Assembly: GCA_021229015.1 (NCBI GenBank)
Contig: CM037789.1
Location: 28,348,702-28,412,701 of the forward strand
Length of the DNA: 64,000 nt
Source of the DNA: Solen grandis
Lineage: Eukaryota; Mollusca; Bivalvia; Adapedonta; Solenidae
Direction of reading: 5' to 3'
Part shown: piece after piece, positions 1 through 11,759 of the stretch
Numbering within the stretch: the stretch's first letter is position 1
Layout of the letters: the number at the start of each line of letters is the position of its first letter
Notes under the pieces: generated by a model
Database searches by the model: none
The model's input: only the letters and a program-made list of their open reading frames with translations
What the model was told of the DNA's origin: nothing
Program-made: the position numbers and the translations under genes

Positions 1-1395
1 AAAAGTAATGAAGCCATTCATCCATACTTAGATGACACCATATTTGTTCTAAAATGCATAATTATGATAATAAAAAACTGAGTCTAGATTTAATAGGGGA
101 TCTGGTAATAGGCTTTTTTCTACATATTTGGCAATGCATTCTTCCAAATGGCCCTCTTATCAATAACTTAATACAAATTGTAGGTTTGAAAAGTTAGAGA
201 GAAAAAAATATCACATATCATAAATTATATTTTCATCTGCGAGAAATTTCTCCACCTTGCCAAATTATAATTATTTTACGAACCGTTTTCAATTTTATCC
301 AGCACAAAAAGTTCTTACAAAAAACTCTTGAAACAGTCTATATCGATTGCAGTAGATCAAATCAGTATTCTTCAGTGTTTTTGTTTTTATTGTATATTAG
401 CTTTAATTTTGCTTATTAAAGGTCTCATAGAATGTTCATACTCAAAGACAGCCTTTCATTGAAAGTGTTAATTCTCTATCAACACCAACATGTTAAAATT
501 CATTTTGTCATTTCTTTAATACCGATTGAGTCTATTCTAAGAGATTAGTTCTGTAAAGCAGTTTAATGTTTTCACTTCTCCGTAAGTAGTTCAATCCTCA
601 AAACGGCATTTTTGAACTATACTGAAGGGAAATAAACGCCAGGTAACCTTGTGTACCGGTATTTCAATCATGTTGATAAGGGTATATAAAGAAAAGGATT
701 GCTTAAAGAGAATGATCCCTTTAAAATAAGGCAAGCTAGTTAGATTTGGTTAACCCTAAAGTCTACGTTGTATGTGGAGTGTAATTCTTTTTGCTTTAGT
801 ATACGTTTAAACTACGATATATGTTACTCGTTTTTCCTTAATTAAACATTTAAATTACGTTATAGGCTAACTGTAGCTCATTTTTCCTAAGTGAACATTT
901 AAACTATGTTGCTGGCTAAGTGTAACTTACTGTCATCACAATCTTTAAAGTACTGTGTATAATACGGTGTAAAAATCATTCATTTAATAGGAAATACAGC
1001 CATGTTTTCATAATTTTGCTTAGAAATAAGAATTTTAAGTAAATTTAATAGTGGCTTTTTGCAAAGAATGTTAAAATTGGTTTATACTGAGCTAACCTTT
1101 CATCTGCTAGTTATAATATTTCTAAATGTAGTATGAATTGACATTCCATTGTTTGAATCAGATTGTTACAGATTAGTTTCCGTTATGTTGTTTTGTTGTT
1201 GTCTAAAGTTACATAATTATGTCGACTTTCAATTCACAACAATGGTGTCATTTTTATGTACGGAAACATCGACTTCCTTTCGCAGTAATGGGAAAGAATG
1301 TTGTATGTATGGAAAGTGTAGCTGATAATTTTGATCGATAAAAAACTGTGATCTTATGTCTACAATGTGTGTACTTATAAATATTGCATTGATTT
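1..1395. other. AT-rich non-coding flank
   Basis: I see no coding exon here. Short open frames are interrupted and lack recognisable motifs. Around 780-930 there are about three loose repeats of 60-70 bases sharing a pattern of 'CATTTAAA' followed by a 'GTTAT' or 'GTTGC' block, which suggests an old degenerate tandem duplication. Confidence 0.5.
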
Positions 1396-1826
1396 TTAGC
1401 TCACCTGAGCACAACGTGCTCAATGTGAGCTTTTGTGATCACCCTTCGTCCGGCGTACGTCGTGCAACGTGCGTTGTCAACAATTTGGCTTGTTAACGCT
1501 CTAGAGGCCACATTTTTGGCCCAATCTTCATGAAACATGGTCAGAATGTTTGCCTCAATAAAATCTTGGACAAGTTTGAATTTCGGTCATGTGGGGTCAA
1601 AAAGTAGGTCAGGAGGTCAAATCATAGAAAAGCCTTTTTAACAACCTGAAGGCCACATTTTTGGCCATATCAACATGAAACTTGGTCGGAATGTCATTTT
1701 CCATAAAATCTTGGACAAGTTCGAAGTTGGGTCATGTGGAGTCAAAAAGGTCAATTTTAAAAATACAACATATTTTGCTCATTTATAATCAGGTGAGCGA
1801 TTCAGGGCCATCATGGCCCTCTTGTT
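1396..1826 (-). mobile_element. Helentron/pearl-like element, reverse orientation, short
   Basis: This element begins with the hairpin end 'TTAGCTCACCTGAGCACAAC' and finishes with the palindrome end 'GGGCCATCATGGCCCTCTTG'. That is the reverse complement of the arrangement at 8,351-10,060. The interior has two loose copies of a unit with 'GGCCACATTTTTGGCC' and 'ATCTTGGACAAGTT', plus a GACG-like remnant next to the hairpin. It has no coding capacity. Assignment to the rolling-circle Helentron or pearl group is inferred from the CTAA-type 3' end preceded by a hairpin and from the tandem core. Confidence 0.6.
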
Positions 1827-2062
1827 GTAAAATACATGTCTATCATTGTCTTACCAAGTGTTATTAAACATCCACACGTTGTTGCACTCTCAATTTCATA
1901 ATGTTCACTCTGATATTAAAACATGGATCAAAGTTTGTGTTTTTGCATATATTACTTCTTTGGATATCATTTGCTGATCCATAAGAAATAACAAAATACA
2001 TTAAAATAATGCATAATAAATATAGTTGTTTGTTTTAATTAATTGCTAGTACGTGAGAGCAT

Positions 2063-2091
2063 AAGAGAGAGAGAGAGAGAGAGAGAGAGAT
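2063..2091. repeat. (GA)n microsatellite
   Basis: This is a pure GA dinucleotide run of about 28 bases in otherwise unremarkable intergenic DNA. The surrounding 1,827-2,760 holds no gene I can recognise. Confidence 0.9.
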
Positions 2092-2760
2092 GAGATTTGC
2101 TCTTCTTATCATTTCAGAAAGCTTGTGTCAGAAGAAACTAGAACTGGATTACTCCCCATATTGCTTTATCATAGGAAGGAAAGCATTGGCCATATCACAA
2201 AAAAGTCTATGCATGCAATCTCAAGATAAGAGATAAAGAAAAAGTTGATGTGGAGTTATGGTTCTTAGACAAGACACATCAACTACTCACTATCTATCAA
2301 TATCCAAGTTTCAAGGAAATGCCTTTGGTTGTGTTCAAGCTATGCTCTAGACAAAAATATTACCACTAAATAAACAAAGGGCTATAACACTGTATTAAAA
2401 CATACAAACTTATCAAGCTGATGATATGCTTACAAAACTTGGTACCTATCAATCCTGTGAAGTTCTAGCCAAAGATTTTGGAGATTTAGTGCTGTAAAGT
2501 TAAAAATAATAAAGGGCCATAACTACGTGATAAACCATCCGATCAAATCGTGCCAACGATATGCAAACCTAGACTTGACATAGATCAATCCTATTAAGTT
2601 TCATCAAATTCAAACCAAGGGTTTAGAGACCAAGTGCGGACGAGATTGCGTGAAAATTACAAAGGACCATAACTCTTTTATAATTCATCCGAACCAAACT
2701 AAACTCAGAAACTATTCTTATTTCTCGAAAACTTATCAGAACCATTCATTACCCCCTATA

Positions 2761-3290
2761 TATGCGTAATGTGCAAATAAAGGAAGTCAATATACACAAG
2801 CATTTAGGCCTTCTCTTTTATTATGACCGTTCATGGCATAACCGTAAAGGCGATAGCCGATAAAGCTTACAAACGAATTTACGTGATTAGGAAGTTAAAA
2901 TTTGTTTTCAGTTTGGATAGGAAATCTTTTGAAACTATTTATTTTTCTTTTATTCATCCTATTTTAGAATATGCAGACATAATTTGGGATAATTGTATTC
3001 AACATGATAAAGACAAGTTAGAAAAAAATCAGCATGAAGCAGCGAGAATTATCTCTGGTGCCACTGCCACTAATCTTATTTCATTTAGAGATCTGTATAA
3101 CCATTAAATTGGAATCCATGGAAAGTAGAAGATTAAAACAAACTAATTATGCTATACAAAATGAAAAATAATTTAACACTAGAATTGTTATCAAATAAAG
3201 TTCCAACTAGCACAGGCCAGAGTACTCATTATGCTTTAAGAAACTCTGGTAACTTACAAAACATTTATTCAAGATTACCTGTGTTGCTCA
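2761..3290 (+). pseudogene. LINE (non-LTR) reverse transcriptase C-terminal relic
   Basis: The translation keeps hallmarks of the region downstream of the catalytic core of jockey/CR1-like non-LTR reverse transcriptases. 'HKHLGLLF' comes first, then 'KAYKRIYVIRKLKF', 'FIHPILEYADIIWDN', 'KLEKNQHEAARIISG', and finally 'TSTGQSTHYALRNSG'. These pieces sit in at least three frames: breaks occur near 2,820 and after 3,105, and upstream catalytic motifs are absent. It is a 5'-truncated, decayed insertion and not an active gene. The order and spacing of the motifs make the family call firm, while the exact clade is not resolved. Nothing in the neighbourhood suggests that it serves a host function. 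Confidence 0.75.
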
Positions 3291-3760
3291 TCAGAGGTTA
3301 AAAAAGCCGTAGGGAATAATTACTGTGTGCCGTTTACCGTAGCTAAGAGGTGTTGCTTGTTAAAGGTAAAAATGCATTGTTAACGACTGGGGGGAAATAA
3401 AACTGTCGCTCCTTAGAGGTAACCGCTCCTTAGAAGTGCGTTATATATTCACTCGTTCATGTAAATATCCCCTCCATACATTGTAACTCTCTCTCTCTTA
3501 ATTATCAATCGTTGTATAACACATTGTTCTTTTTTTTCTTTTTATTATGATCTTTAATCCGATTACATGACATTGTCAAATTTTGAGTTGTTAACATAAC
3601 TGTAATATTTACCGGTAACCACAGCAAAATATTGCACATTGGAGAGGACATTAAATAAGCTTTGAGCTTTCAGTGTAATTAATTCTCAAATTGTATATTA
3701 TCTCACCGCATATTGTATTTCCATGATATGTTATGAGAAATAAATATGTTTAAACTACCG

Positions 3761-3820
3761 CGCAACATGGCGTCTTCACCAGCTCAGGGTAACGATTTCG
3801 TATGAAAATAGCGCATGCGC
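3761..3820 (+). promoter_or_regulatory. Promoter-like patch with YY1-type and NRF1-type motifs
   Basis: 'GCAACATGGCGTC' at about 3,762-3,774 matches the YY1 site found just downstream of many animal transcription starts. 'AGCGCATGCGCA' at about 3,810-3,821 matches the NRF1 palindrome in 11 of 12 positions. Both motifs cluster within 60 bases in the only CpG-rich spot of this flank. The ATG inside the YY1 site opens a frame of only 12 codons. No downstream exons were recognised, so this is a candidate promoter of an unseen transcript. Confidence 0.35.
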
Positions 3821-4980
3821 AAAAAGTGAGTGACGACAAATGAAAGTAGAAAATCTAATATATTGGTTTTACAATTCTAAATATTGTTTAATAACGTCTG
3901 TGGGGTTTTTGCCTGTGATCGGGAAAACGCTCATATTTTACAATCACGGATGGTTGCATTGCGTGACCATGTCTGTAGATAGGTTTTGATAGACGTAATA
4001 CAAACAAAGTTAAAATTCAAATTCCTAGTCAATGACCATCTGTGAACGACTGCTTTAATATGCACGAAATACCTTCATCTGGTAAACAGAACACGTGGGA
4101 GACTGCTCTAGTTTAGTGTTTTTACCTCCGTATCTAAAATAGTATCACCAGTGATGTTAATAGTGTAGTATTATTACTATCAGTTGCCTACATGTTTTCT
4201 AGAACACACCTGATATAAACCCGTGTATGATAACTTGAGTCGCAAACAATTACATCTTATGCCTCTAAGCAACAGGGTGGTTTATATATAGTACATACGT
4301 AGAGTACCTGACCGAATTCTAGAACTGCGATTTGTTATTGTCTTGCCAACCATGGCAGGTATGTAGCATATTCTTCGTTTGTTTACTGATTTAAGGCATA
4401 ACCCCACTAATACACATGTTCCATAGCTTGCCACTGGATGGAATCAATTCTTTGAAAATAAGAATGTTTCACCGAGAGTTTTCCAGGTTTTATTAGATGT
4501 AGGGGAGATAATCTGTATTTAAGTTAACATTGAAGTCTATGGGAAATATACAATTTCTCTGAATACTAAAAACTGAATTTGATTTTCGAGGAAAACTCAC
4601 GGTAGAAAGATGCATTATATGATTCTCATTCAATTTCATAAACACATCTGAACTTCATCGTAAGAAAAATGGAGAAAATCACTATTTTTCTAGTTTTCAG
4701 GGGAGGTAACTCATGTCAACAAAATTATAAAGGGGAGGTAATAAAAGAATTAACATAACAATTTGCCTTAAAGATTTCCAAGATTTTTTGACATTTTAAA
4801 AGCTTATATTGTGAAGTTATATGCATGGTTTTGATGGTTTTTATGGGGCATATACCTAAACTGGAAGTGAATTACAGGGCATAAACCTTATAGTCCTACC
4901 AACAGTATTTTCAGTCATTTCATGACCATGTTTACTTGAAACAGACATGTGGCATAGTACCATACCCAGTCACGTTATCC

Positions 4981-5137
4981 TGACAGCGGGTTAACCAGCC
5001 CTGGAACTACCCTATATATATATGCTGAGAGCCAAGCATGGTGCTACCAGTACCATTTTAACGACTTTGGTATGTCGCGGTCGGGATCGAACCCATGACT
5101 TCCCGCTTAAGAGGCAAACGCTCTCGCCAGAATCCAA
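4981..5137 (-). mobile_element. tRNA-derived SINE (minus strand)
   Basis: Read on the minus strand, 5,135-5,070 looks like the tRNA-like head of a SINE. It has 'GGCGAGAGCGTTTGCC' in the D-arm region, an anticodon-arm-like CTCTTAAGCGG, and the internal promoter B box 'GGGTTCGATCCCGACC'. The remaining 90 bases form the body. It lacks a cloverleaf with proper acceptor stem pairing, so it is not a functional tRNA gene. Confidence 0.6.
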
Positions 5138-5440
5138 TGCTTATATTATATTCATTACATACCCAATATCAACACCAATCCCAAACCAAATCCAGAAACA
5201 CGTTTAACATGCAGCGACGTAATAAATATAGAATGTTTGTCATGTACTAGGAATGCACATAATTATGCCTGAAGCACTTAGAAAAAAAGAACTCGAAAAA
5301 GGCAAGTTTCTAGTAAAATATCCAAAATATATCGCATTTGAACTGTATAATTATGTATACTCGTAAAACATATTCAATTTTGATTTGGCAGCACTGCCTT
5401 ACATATAGAACAAGTAATAATTGTAACATTGAACTGTTAC

Positions 5441-6718
5441 TAAGTCTCCCAAACAAATTTAAGAAATAAGGTCATAAGTAAAATTGAGGGGATGGGGCTT
5501 AAACCCTTGGTGACCCATGTGAACATCAAAGAAGTACCATTCAATCCATCTGATCATGAGGAACAAAAATATGTATGATTTATAAGTGGGGATCTGAATA
5601 GTTTTTGAAATATAAGGTCATAAGTAAAATTGATGGGTTGGGGCCTGACACCTGGGTGACCAATGTGAACATCAACGAAGTACCATTCAATCCATCTGAT
5701 CACGAGGAACAAACGTATATATTGTTTATGGGTGGGTCTCAATGATTTTTTAAATAAAGGTCAGAAGTAAAACTGAGGGGGTGGGGCCAGACTCCTTTGC
5801 GATCCCCCGGAGACACTAAAGAAGTACCATTCTGTCTGTCTCATCTTGGGGAACAAGAATATATATGATTTATGGTTTGGAAATGTTGAGGTATATCTGA
5901 ATAGCCCTTGCAAAGATGAATATGCATACCAAAACTAAAAGTTGTATTTCAAATAGATAAGAAATTACAGCCAACGTTAAAAATTTTTGCTAAACATTTC
6001 AAAAATAAGTCAAAGATCAAAGGTCAAAAGCGTAACATAGATAGAAAGGTCTTGCCACAAGAAATTCACGTGAAATATCAGTGCCCTGTTGGTAACGGTT
6101 CTGAAATGACAGGCATTTTAAAGTTTTCAGAAGTTACAGCAAAAATAGGTAAAAGCCAAGGTCAATAGGCGAAGAATTTGCATATGTCTGGATAGGCCTT
6201 GTCAAGATGAATATGCATACCAAAAATTAAAGTTGTATATGGTATAGTAGAGAAGTTATGGCCAATGTTAAGATTCCGGACGACGCCTGACGATGACATC
6301 GACGCGGACGCCGGAGTTACGATAAAAGCTCGTATTTTTTTCTTTGAAAAACAGACAAGCTAAAAACAACAAGTAACTGGTGTTGTATTCAACATATAAA
6401 GTCCCCTACCGGCTCCACCTTGACTCAATATGGTAATCAATCCCATTTTTTGCCATATTTTCACTATTTCCGTTACCATAGCAACCACAATTTTAGTCGA
6501 AGAACAAAAATAAAACGACGTGCATAATCTACACATTGGCATCTAGTCATAAACCAAGTTTCATCAAGTTAGCTTGCTTAGTTATTAAGTTATCGCGGGA
6601 TCCAGATTTGAGCGGACAGACGGACGGACGGACGGACGGAGGGCAAACATATAGTCCCCTCCGGTGTGAACACCGGTAGGGGACTAATAAAGACTCCAAA
6701 CTTCGTTTGGGAGACTTA
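5441..6718. mobile_element. Non-autonomous element with TIRs, 145-bp core repeats and 3' hairpin
   Basis: The ends are inverted repeats: 'TAAGTCTCCCAAAC' at 5,441 and its complement 'GTTTGGGAGACTTA' ending at 6,718. Three core repeats of about 145 bases start near 5,468, 5,611 and 5,759, each containing 'GAAGTACCATTC' and a run like 'GAGGAACAA'. A (GACG)n tract lies at 6,616-6,645, followed by a perfect-looking hairpin at 6,652-6,686 built on 'TCCGGTGTGAACACCGG'. It has no coding capacity. A shorter relative with the same GGAGGGCAAAC and hairpin signature lies at 11,760-12,048. Confidence 0.65.
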
Positions 6719-7080
6719 ATAACAATATTGTAACTTTGATTTTGCGATAGTAAATATGGTTTTAAATAGTCGCAAATATTTTAACGGCAATGGCTTATAT
6801 AAGACTGACTTAAATACAGGTGGGTCGTATATCACTATATATAATGATATATGAACCCCTTTGATGCAGACAGGCCATATACCAGGGGTTCTGTATGTAA
6901 AGTCCCTGCTTATACAGTGCAAGTTAAGCCAACATGGTCCTACATGGTTTAAAAGAATAAGACAAATGGTTCAGTTAAAGTCTATCTTTATTCACATGAT
7001 GTCAATAACAATACTATCACTCCTGTCTAAAACTCCATACTCTACACTGTTTATTTTTTCAAATATATACAAATGAAAAT

Positions 7081-7470
7081 GACGTATGATGCTGAAATGT
7101 GTCATAAACCATGATACATATCAATGACGTATGATGCTTAAATGTGTCATAAGCCATGATACATATCAATGACGTATGATGCTTAAATGTGTCATAAGCC
7201 ATGATACATATCAATGACGTATGATGCTTAAATGTGTCATAAACCATAATACATATCAATGACGTATGATGCTTAAATGTGTCATAAACCATGATACATA
7301 TCAATGACGTATGATGCTTAAATGTATCATAAACCATGATACATATCAATGACGTATGATGCTTAAATGTATCATAAACCATGATACATATCAATGACGT
7401 ATGATGCTGAAATGTGTCATAAACCATGATACATATCAATGACGTATGATGCTTAAATGTGTCATAAACC
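7081..7470. repeat. 45-bp minisatellite, about 9 units
   Basis: About nine head-to-tail copies of a 45-bp unit ('GACGTATGATGCTTAAATG...') run with only scattered substitutions. Because 45 is a multiple of three, the minus strand stays open for about 137 codons as repeats of 15 residues (MVYDTFKHHTSLICI). That openness follows from the unit length and is not evidence for a protein. Confidence 0.9.
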
Positions 7471-8093
7471 ACGATTTATATCACACCAAGGTATTGCTCC
7501 ATGATATTTTACACAGCTGCGTCTTAGAGATATCATTACCGCGGAACAATTCTAGGCTTTACACTGAAACCGTGATGAAATTTGGCACAACATACTGCCT
7601 ATGTTGAATTTATTTTCCTTGAAATATGTTCATGAATGTTAGTCGAACTGAATAACTGAAGCAAGCGTCTGGATATGCATAACAATGGGAAAGATAGAAC
7701 AATTCAAAGTATAATATAACCAAGTATGCAATGCTAAAATGTGTGTGTTCATGTTATATAAAACATAACAATGATAAATAAATTATGGTGAACTGCTTAG
7801 TATAACACCCTTTTACCACAAACATCAAAAGAAAAGCGGACTTTATGTATTTCCATTAGTCAATAGGGTCATTTCTTGGCCTATGTATGGTTAATAGTAC
7901 TTTGCATTAAAAATGAACTGGCTAATTATTGGATGATCAGGGCTTTATACAAGTATATGGTCAAAAGAGTTGTTTATACTGCCAAGAGTAACTTATTTTC
8001 AGAAAGGGGCCAGGGTCTGACCAAAGAGAAACTTACATTCAAAGCGCGAACTAATTACTATGTAGAGAAGGATCAGAATTTGACAAAAATCAA

Positions 8094-8340
8094 GTGATAT
8101 TTATGGAAGGATCAGAATTTAATATTTATGAAAAAAATTTAAAAAAAGGATCAGAATTTGACAAAAATCAAGTGATATTTATGGAAGGATCAGAATTTAA
8201 TATTTATGAAAGAATCAGAATTTAAAGAAAAAAAACACCGTATTTTGAGAAAGATTAAAAAAGGATCAGAATATGACAAAAATCAAGTAATATTTCTGGA
8301 AGGATCAGATTTTGATCAGAAGCAACTAATATTTAAAAAA
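8094..8340. repeat. Degenerate short tandem repeats ('AAGGATCAGAATTTGAC')
   Basis: Six or more imperfect copies of a unit with 'AAGGATCAGAATTT' and 'AAAAATCAAGTGATATTTATGG' follow one another. A further 'AAAGGATCATAATTTGAAG' appears at 10,060, on the far side of the next element. The Helentron-like element therefore probably inserted into this array. Confidence 0.7.
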
Positions 8341-8350
8341 GGAAATATTA

Positions 8351-10060
8351 AACAAGAGGGCCATGATGGCCCTGAATCGCTCACCTGAGTACCATTGCTT
8401 CAACTGATGTCAAGGTTTTTAAACAGACAAGGATTCTGATATAACTTAATCTAAAACATTTTACCCCTGACAATACTACACACCAAATATCTAAGCAATG
8501 GGCCATATGGTTTCAGAGAAGACTTGGGCGCAGGGTCATTTATCACCCTAGGGCCAAGACTTTGAAAATCTTTGTAATGAACCATTAGATGCTACTACAT
8601 ACCAAAAATCTTAGCTCTAGGCCTTATTGATTCATAGAAGAAGATTTTTTTAAGATTTTCCTATTTAACTCTATGTAAAACAAGTGACCCCAGGTGTGGG
8701 GTCATTTATCACCATTGGGCTATGATTTGTACAATCTTGGTAGTGGCCCATAAGATGATGCTACATACCAAATATCTAAGCTCTAGGCCTAATGGATTCA
8801 TAGAAGAAGATTTTTTAAGATTTTCCTATATAACTCTTGTAAAACAAGTGACCCCTGGTGCGGAGTCATTTATAACCATAGGGCTATGATTTGTACAATC
8901 TTGGTGGTGGCCCATAAGATGAGGCTACATACCAAATATCTAAGCTCTAGGCCTTATGCATTCATGGAAGAAGATTTTTTAAGATTTTCCTATATAACTC
9001 TATGTAAAACAAGTGACCCCTGGTGCGGGGTCATTTATCACCATAGGGCTATGATTTGTACAATCTTGGTAGTGGCCCATAAGATGATGCTATACCAAAT
9101 ATCTAAGCTCTAGGCCTTATGATTCATGAAGAAGATTTTTTAAGATTTTCCTATATAACTCTATGTAAAACAATTGACCCCTGGTGCGGGGTCATTTATC
9201 ACCATAGGGCTATGATTTGTACAATCTTGGTAGTGGCCCATAAGATGATGCTAAATACCAAATATCTAAGCTCTAGGCCTTATGGATTCATAGAAGAAGA
9301 TTTTTTAAGATTTTCCTATATAACTCTATGTAAAACAAGTGACCCCTGGTGCGGGGTCATTTATCACCATAGGGCTATGATTTGTACAATCTTGGTAGTG
9401 GCCCATAAGATGATGCTTCATACCAAAAATCAAAAGGTTAGGCCTTATGGATTCATAGAAGAAGATTTTTTAAGATTTTTCTATATAACTCTATGTAAAA
9501 CAAGTGACCCCTGGTGCGGGGTCATTTATCACCATAGGGCTATGATTTGTACAATCTTGGTAGTGGCCCATAAGATGATGCTACATACCAAAAATCAAAA
9601 GGTTAGGCCTTGTGGTTTCGGAGAAGAAGATTTTTTCAAGTTTTTCCTATATTAGCCTATGTGAAATCAAGTGACCCCTGGGGCGGGGCCAATTTTGACC
9701 CCAGGGTCATAATTTGTACAATCCTGGTAGAGAGTCGTAAGATCATGCTACATACCAAAAATCAAAAGGCTAGGCCTTGTGGTTTCAGAGAAGAAGATTT
9801 TTTAAATTTTCATTTTTAAAATCTATTTTTAGCTCCTGTGACCTAATTATGCGATGGACCAGAACCATTTATACAACTTTAGTAGAGCTTCATCCAAGGA
9901 ACATTCCTGCAAAATATTTTTCAAATTGGCCAAGCCGTTTAGGAGGAGATGTTGTTTGAAGCAATTGTTGACGCCGGACGCACGGACGACGGACGACGGA
10001 CGCCGGACAAAAGGCGATCAGAAAAGCTCACCTTGAGCACGTTGTGCTCATGTGAGCTAA
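8351..10060 (+). mobile_element. Helentron/pearl-like element with expanded 164-bp core
   Basis: The 5' end is 'AACAAGAGGGCCATGATGGC' followed by 'CGCTCACCTGAG'. The 3' end is 'AAAAGCTCACCTTGAGCACG' plus 'TTGTGCTCATGTGAGCTAA'. Between them about eight tandem core repeats, spaced near 164 bases, carry 'AGGCCTTATGGATTCATAG', 'AAAACAAGTGACCCCTGG' and 'GGGCTATGATTTGTACAATC'. The middle copies are almost identical and the outer ones are more diverged. A GACGACGG-rich tract at 9,970-10,010 precedes the terminal hairpin. Palindromic 5' start, core tandem repeats, ACGG-type tract, terminal hairpin and CTAA end resemble bivalve 'pearl' elements, which others have placed with Helentrons. Open frames here merely run through the repeats. 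Confidence 0.7.
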
Positions 10061-10084
10061 AAAGGATCATAATTTGAAGAAGAC

Positions 10085-10730
10085 CGAGTAATATTTACTT
10101 GGTGAAATACGTCAACAATAATTCACTCAATTCAATTCTATGGTGATATACACTGATTCTTACAATTCACTCAATTCAATTTTATTTCCTTGGTGACTTC
10201 CATTCATTCTCACACCAATTCACTCTATTTTTTTTTACTTCCTTACTGATATTTACTTAAATTCTTACAAAAATTCACTCAATTTTATTTCCTTGGTGAT
10301 ACAAGCGAATTCTTACAATTCACTCAATTCAATTTTATTTCCTTGGTGATTTGCATTCATTCTTACACCAATTCACTAAATTATTGTTTTTATTTCCTTA
10401 TTGATATTAACTTAAATTCTTACAATTCACTCTATTCAATTTAATTTCCATGGTGATATACGCTGATTCTTAAAATTCACTCAATTTTATTTCCTTGGTG
10501 ATATACACTGATTCTTACAATTCACTCAATTCAATTTTATTTCCTTGGTGATATACACTGATTCTTACAATTCACTCAATTCAATTTTATTTCCTTGGTG
10601 ATATACGCTGATTCTTACAATTCACTCAATTCAATTTTATTTCCTTGGTGATATACGCTGATTCTTACAATTCACTCAATTTAATTTTATTTCCTTGGTG
10701 ATATACGCTGGTTCTTACAACAAGTCACTC
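10085..10730. repeat. 50-bp minisatellite, about 12 units
   Basis: The unit 'TTCACTCAATTCAATTTTAT' followed by 'TTCCTTGGTGATATACRCTGATTCTTACAA' repeats at 50-base spacing. It is nearly perfect from 10,440 to 10,720 and degenerate toward the left, where spacer lengths vary. Homogeneity concentrated at one end suggests recent local expansion. Confidence 0.85.
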
Positions 10731-11303
10731 TGTTCGTTTTTCTTACATAATACAATTATACATGTACAGCAGAATGTTAACTCGATATGCTCTACTGTAT
10801 AACCACATCCTTTCACACACACATTCTTCTGAGATATGAGATATGTATCAAATTATTTGCATGGACAGTAAGACACATGTATTTGAGAAAAACAAATCCT
10901 TTACTAATTAATTACAAGTCAAACATCTGCAGAGAAACAACAATTGCTTATATACATTCTATTGTGCTTTTCGTATGACATTCACTTTGAACGAAACAAC
11001 AGTAACTTACATTTATGAAACATCAAGACGTGAATCATATGAAATCTTTTTTATTTTTTATCAATCCCTTTTCAACCCTCAACAAGACCTTAAGTGATTA
11101 AAAACATAACACATCATGTGCTACATTACAAAAACAAAACGGATTTCATTTTTGCCCACAAAGTCAACAGACATCACAACAAAACTAATTAGCCATCACA
11201 GCTTCTTGTAACCTCATAAAGCGCTATACATTTCAATATCACATGATAATAAATACAGAAGAACCCATACAGAAATTATCTAGACCATAAACAACCTTAT
11301 ATT

Positions 11304-11384
11304 ATTGTCCACTGAAAGCCAGAAGGGGCTATCAGCTTTCTTTTTACATATGCTGATAATCCCTTCTGACTTTCAACAGACAAT
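11304..11384 (-). ncRNA. 81-nt hairpin, miRNA-precursor-like, minus strand
   Basis: Arms of 33 bases (11,304-11,336 and 11,352-11,384) flank a 15-base loop. Comparing arms gives six differences. Transcribed from the minus strand, five of these become G:U pairs and one an A:C mismatch, so 32 of 33 positions pair. From the plus strand five are C:A or A:C mismatches. The asymmetry favours a minus-strand RNA, the same sense as the SLC4 gene whose stop codon lies 2.8 kb upstream. Length and loop size fit a microRNA precursor, but I do not recognise a known mature sequence. A palindromic MITE remnant is the main alternative. Confidence 0.4.
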
Positions 11385-11450
11385 ATGACCTAAACTCACA
11401 GCTACCTTTAACTGTTCAATAGCTCTCTGGTTGAATTGCAAACCCTGTCT

Positions 11451-11474
11451 ACTATATATATATATATATATATA
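11451..11474. repeat. (TA)n microsatellite
   Basis: A short pure TA run lies in the AT-rich flank downstream of the SLC4 gene. Confidence 0.85.
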
Positions 11475-11759
11475 ACTGGAAACTGTTAGCTACCTCATAT
11501 ATACAAAATAACTTTATTATATATATTCAAAACTAAGGATGGCTTCTTTGAACATTATTGTCAATGAAACATCAAACACTGTTAAACTGTGGACACCCAT
11601 TTTTTTTAAGAAATGACAACAATAAAAAGTCAAACAAATGTATACTATTAACATGTGACCCGATTTAGTAGATCTAACACAGACAAGATATCAGAAACAA
11701 AGGTATACACAATTCTAAAATACATCACCCCTCTAGCAGGCAAGACATTCTGAACAAAA

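Noticed and set aside
8886..10036. Open frames of up to 178 codons on the plus strand with repeated 'EEDFLRFSYITLCKT'
   Set aside because: They run through the 164-bp core repeats of the Helentron-like element. Repetition of the same text tracks the DNA repeat, and there is no start, splice or domain evidence.
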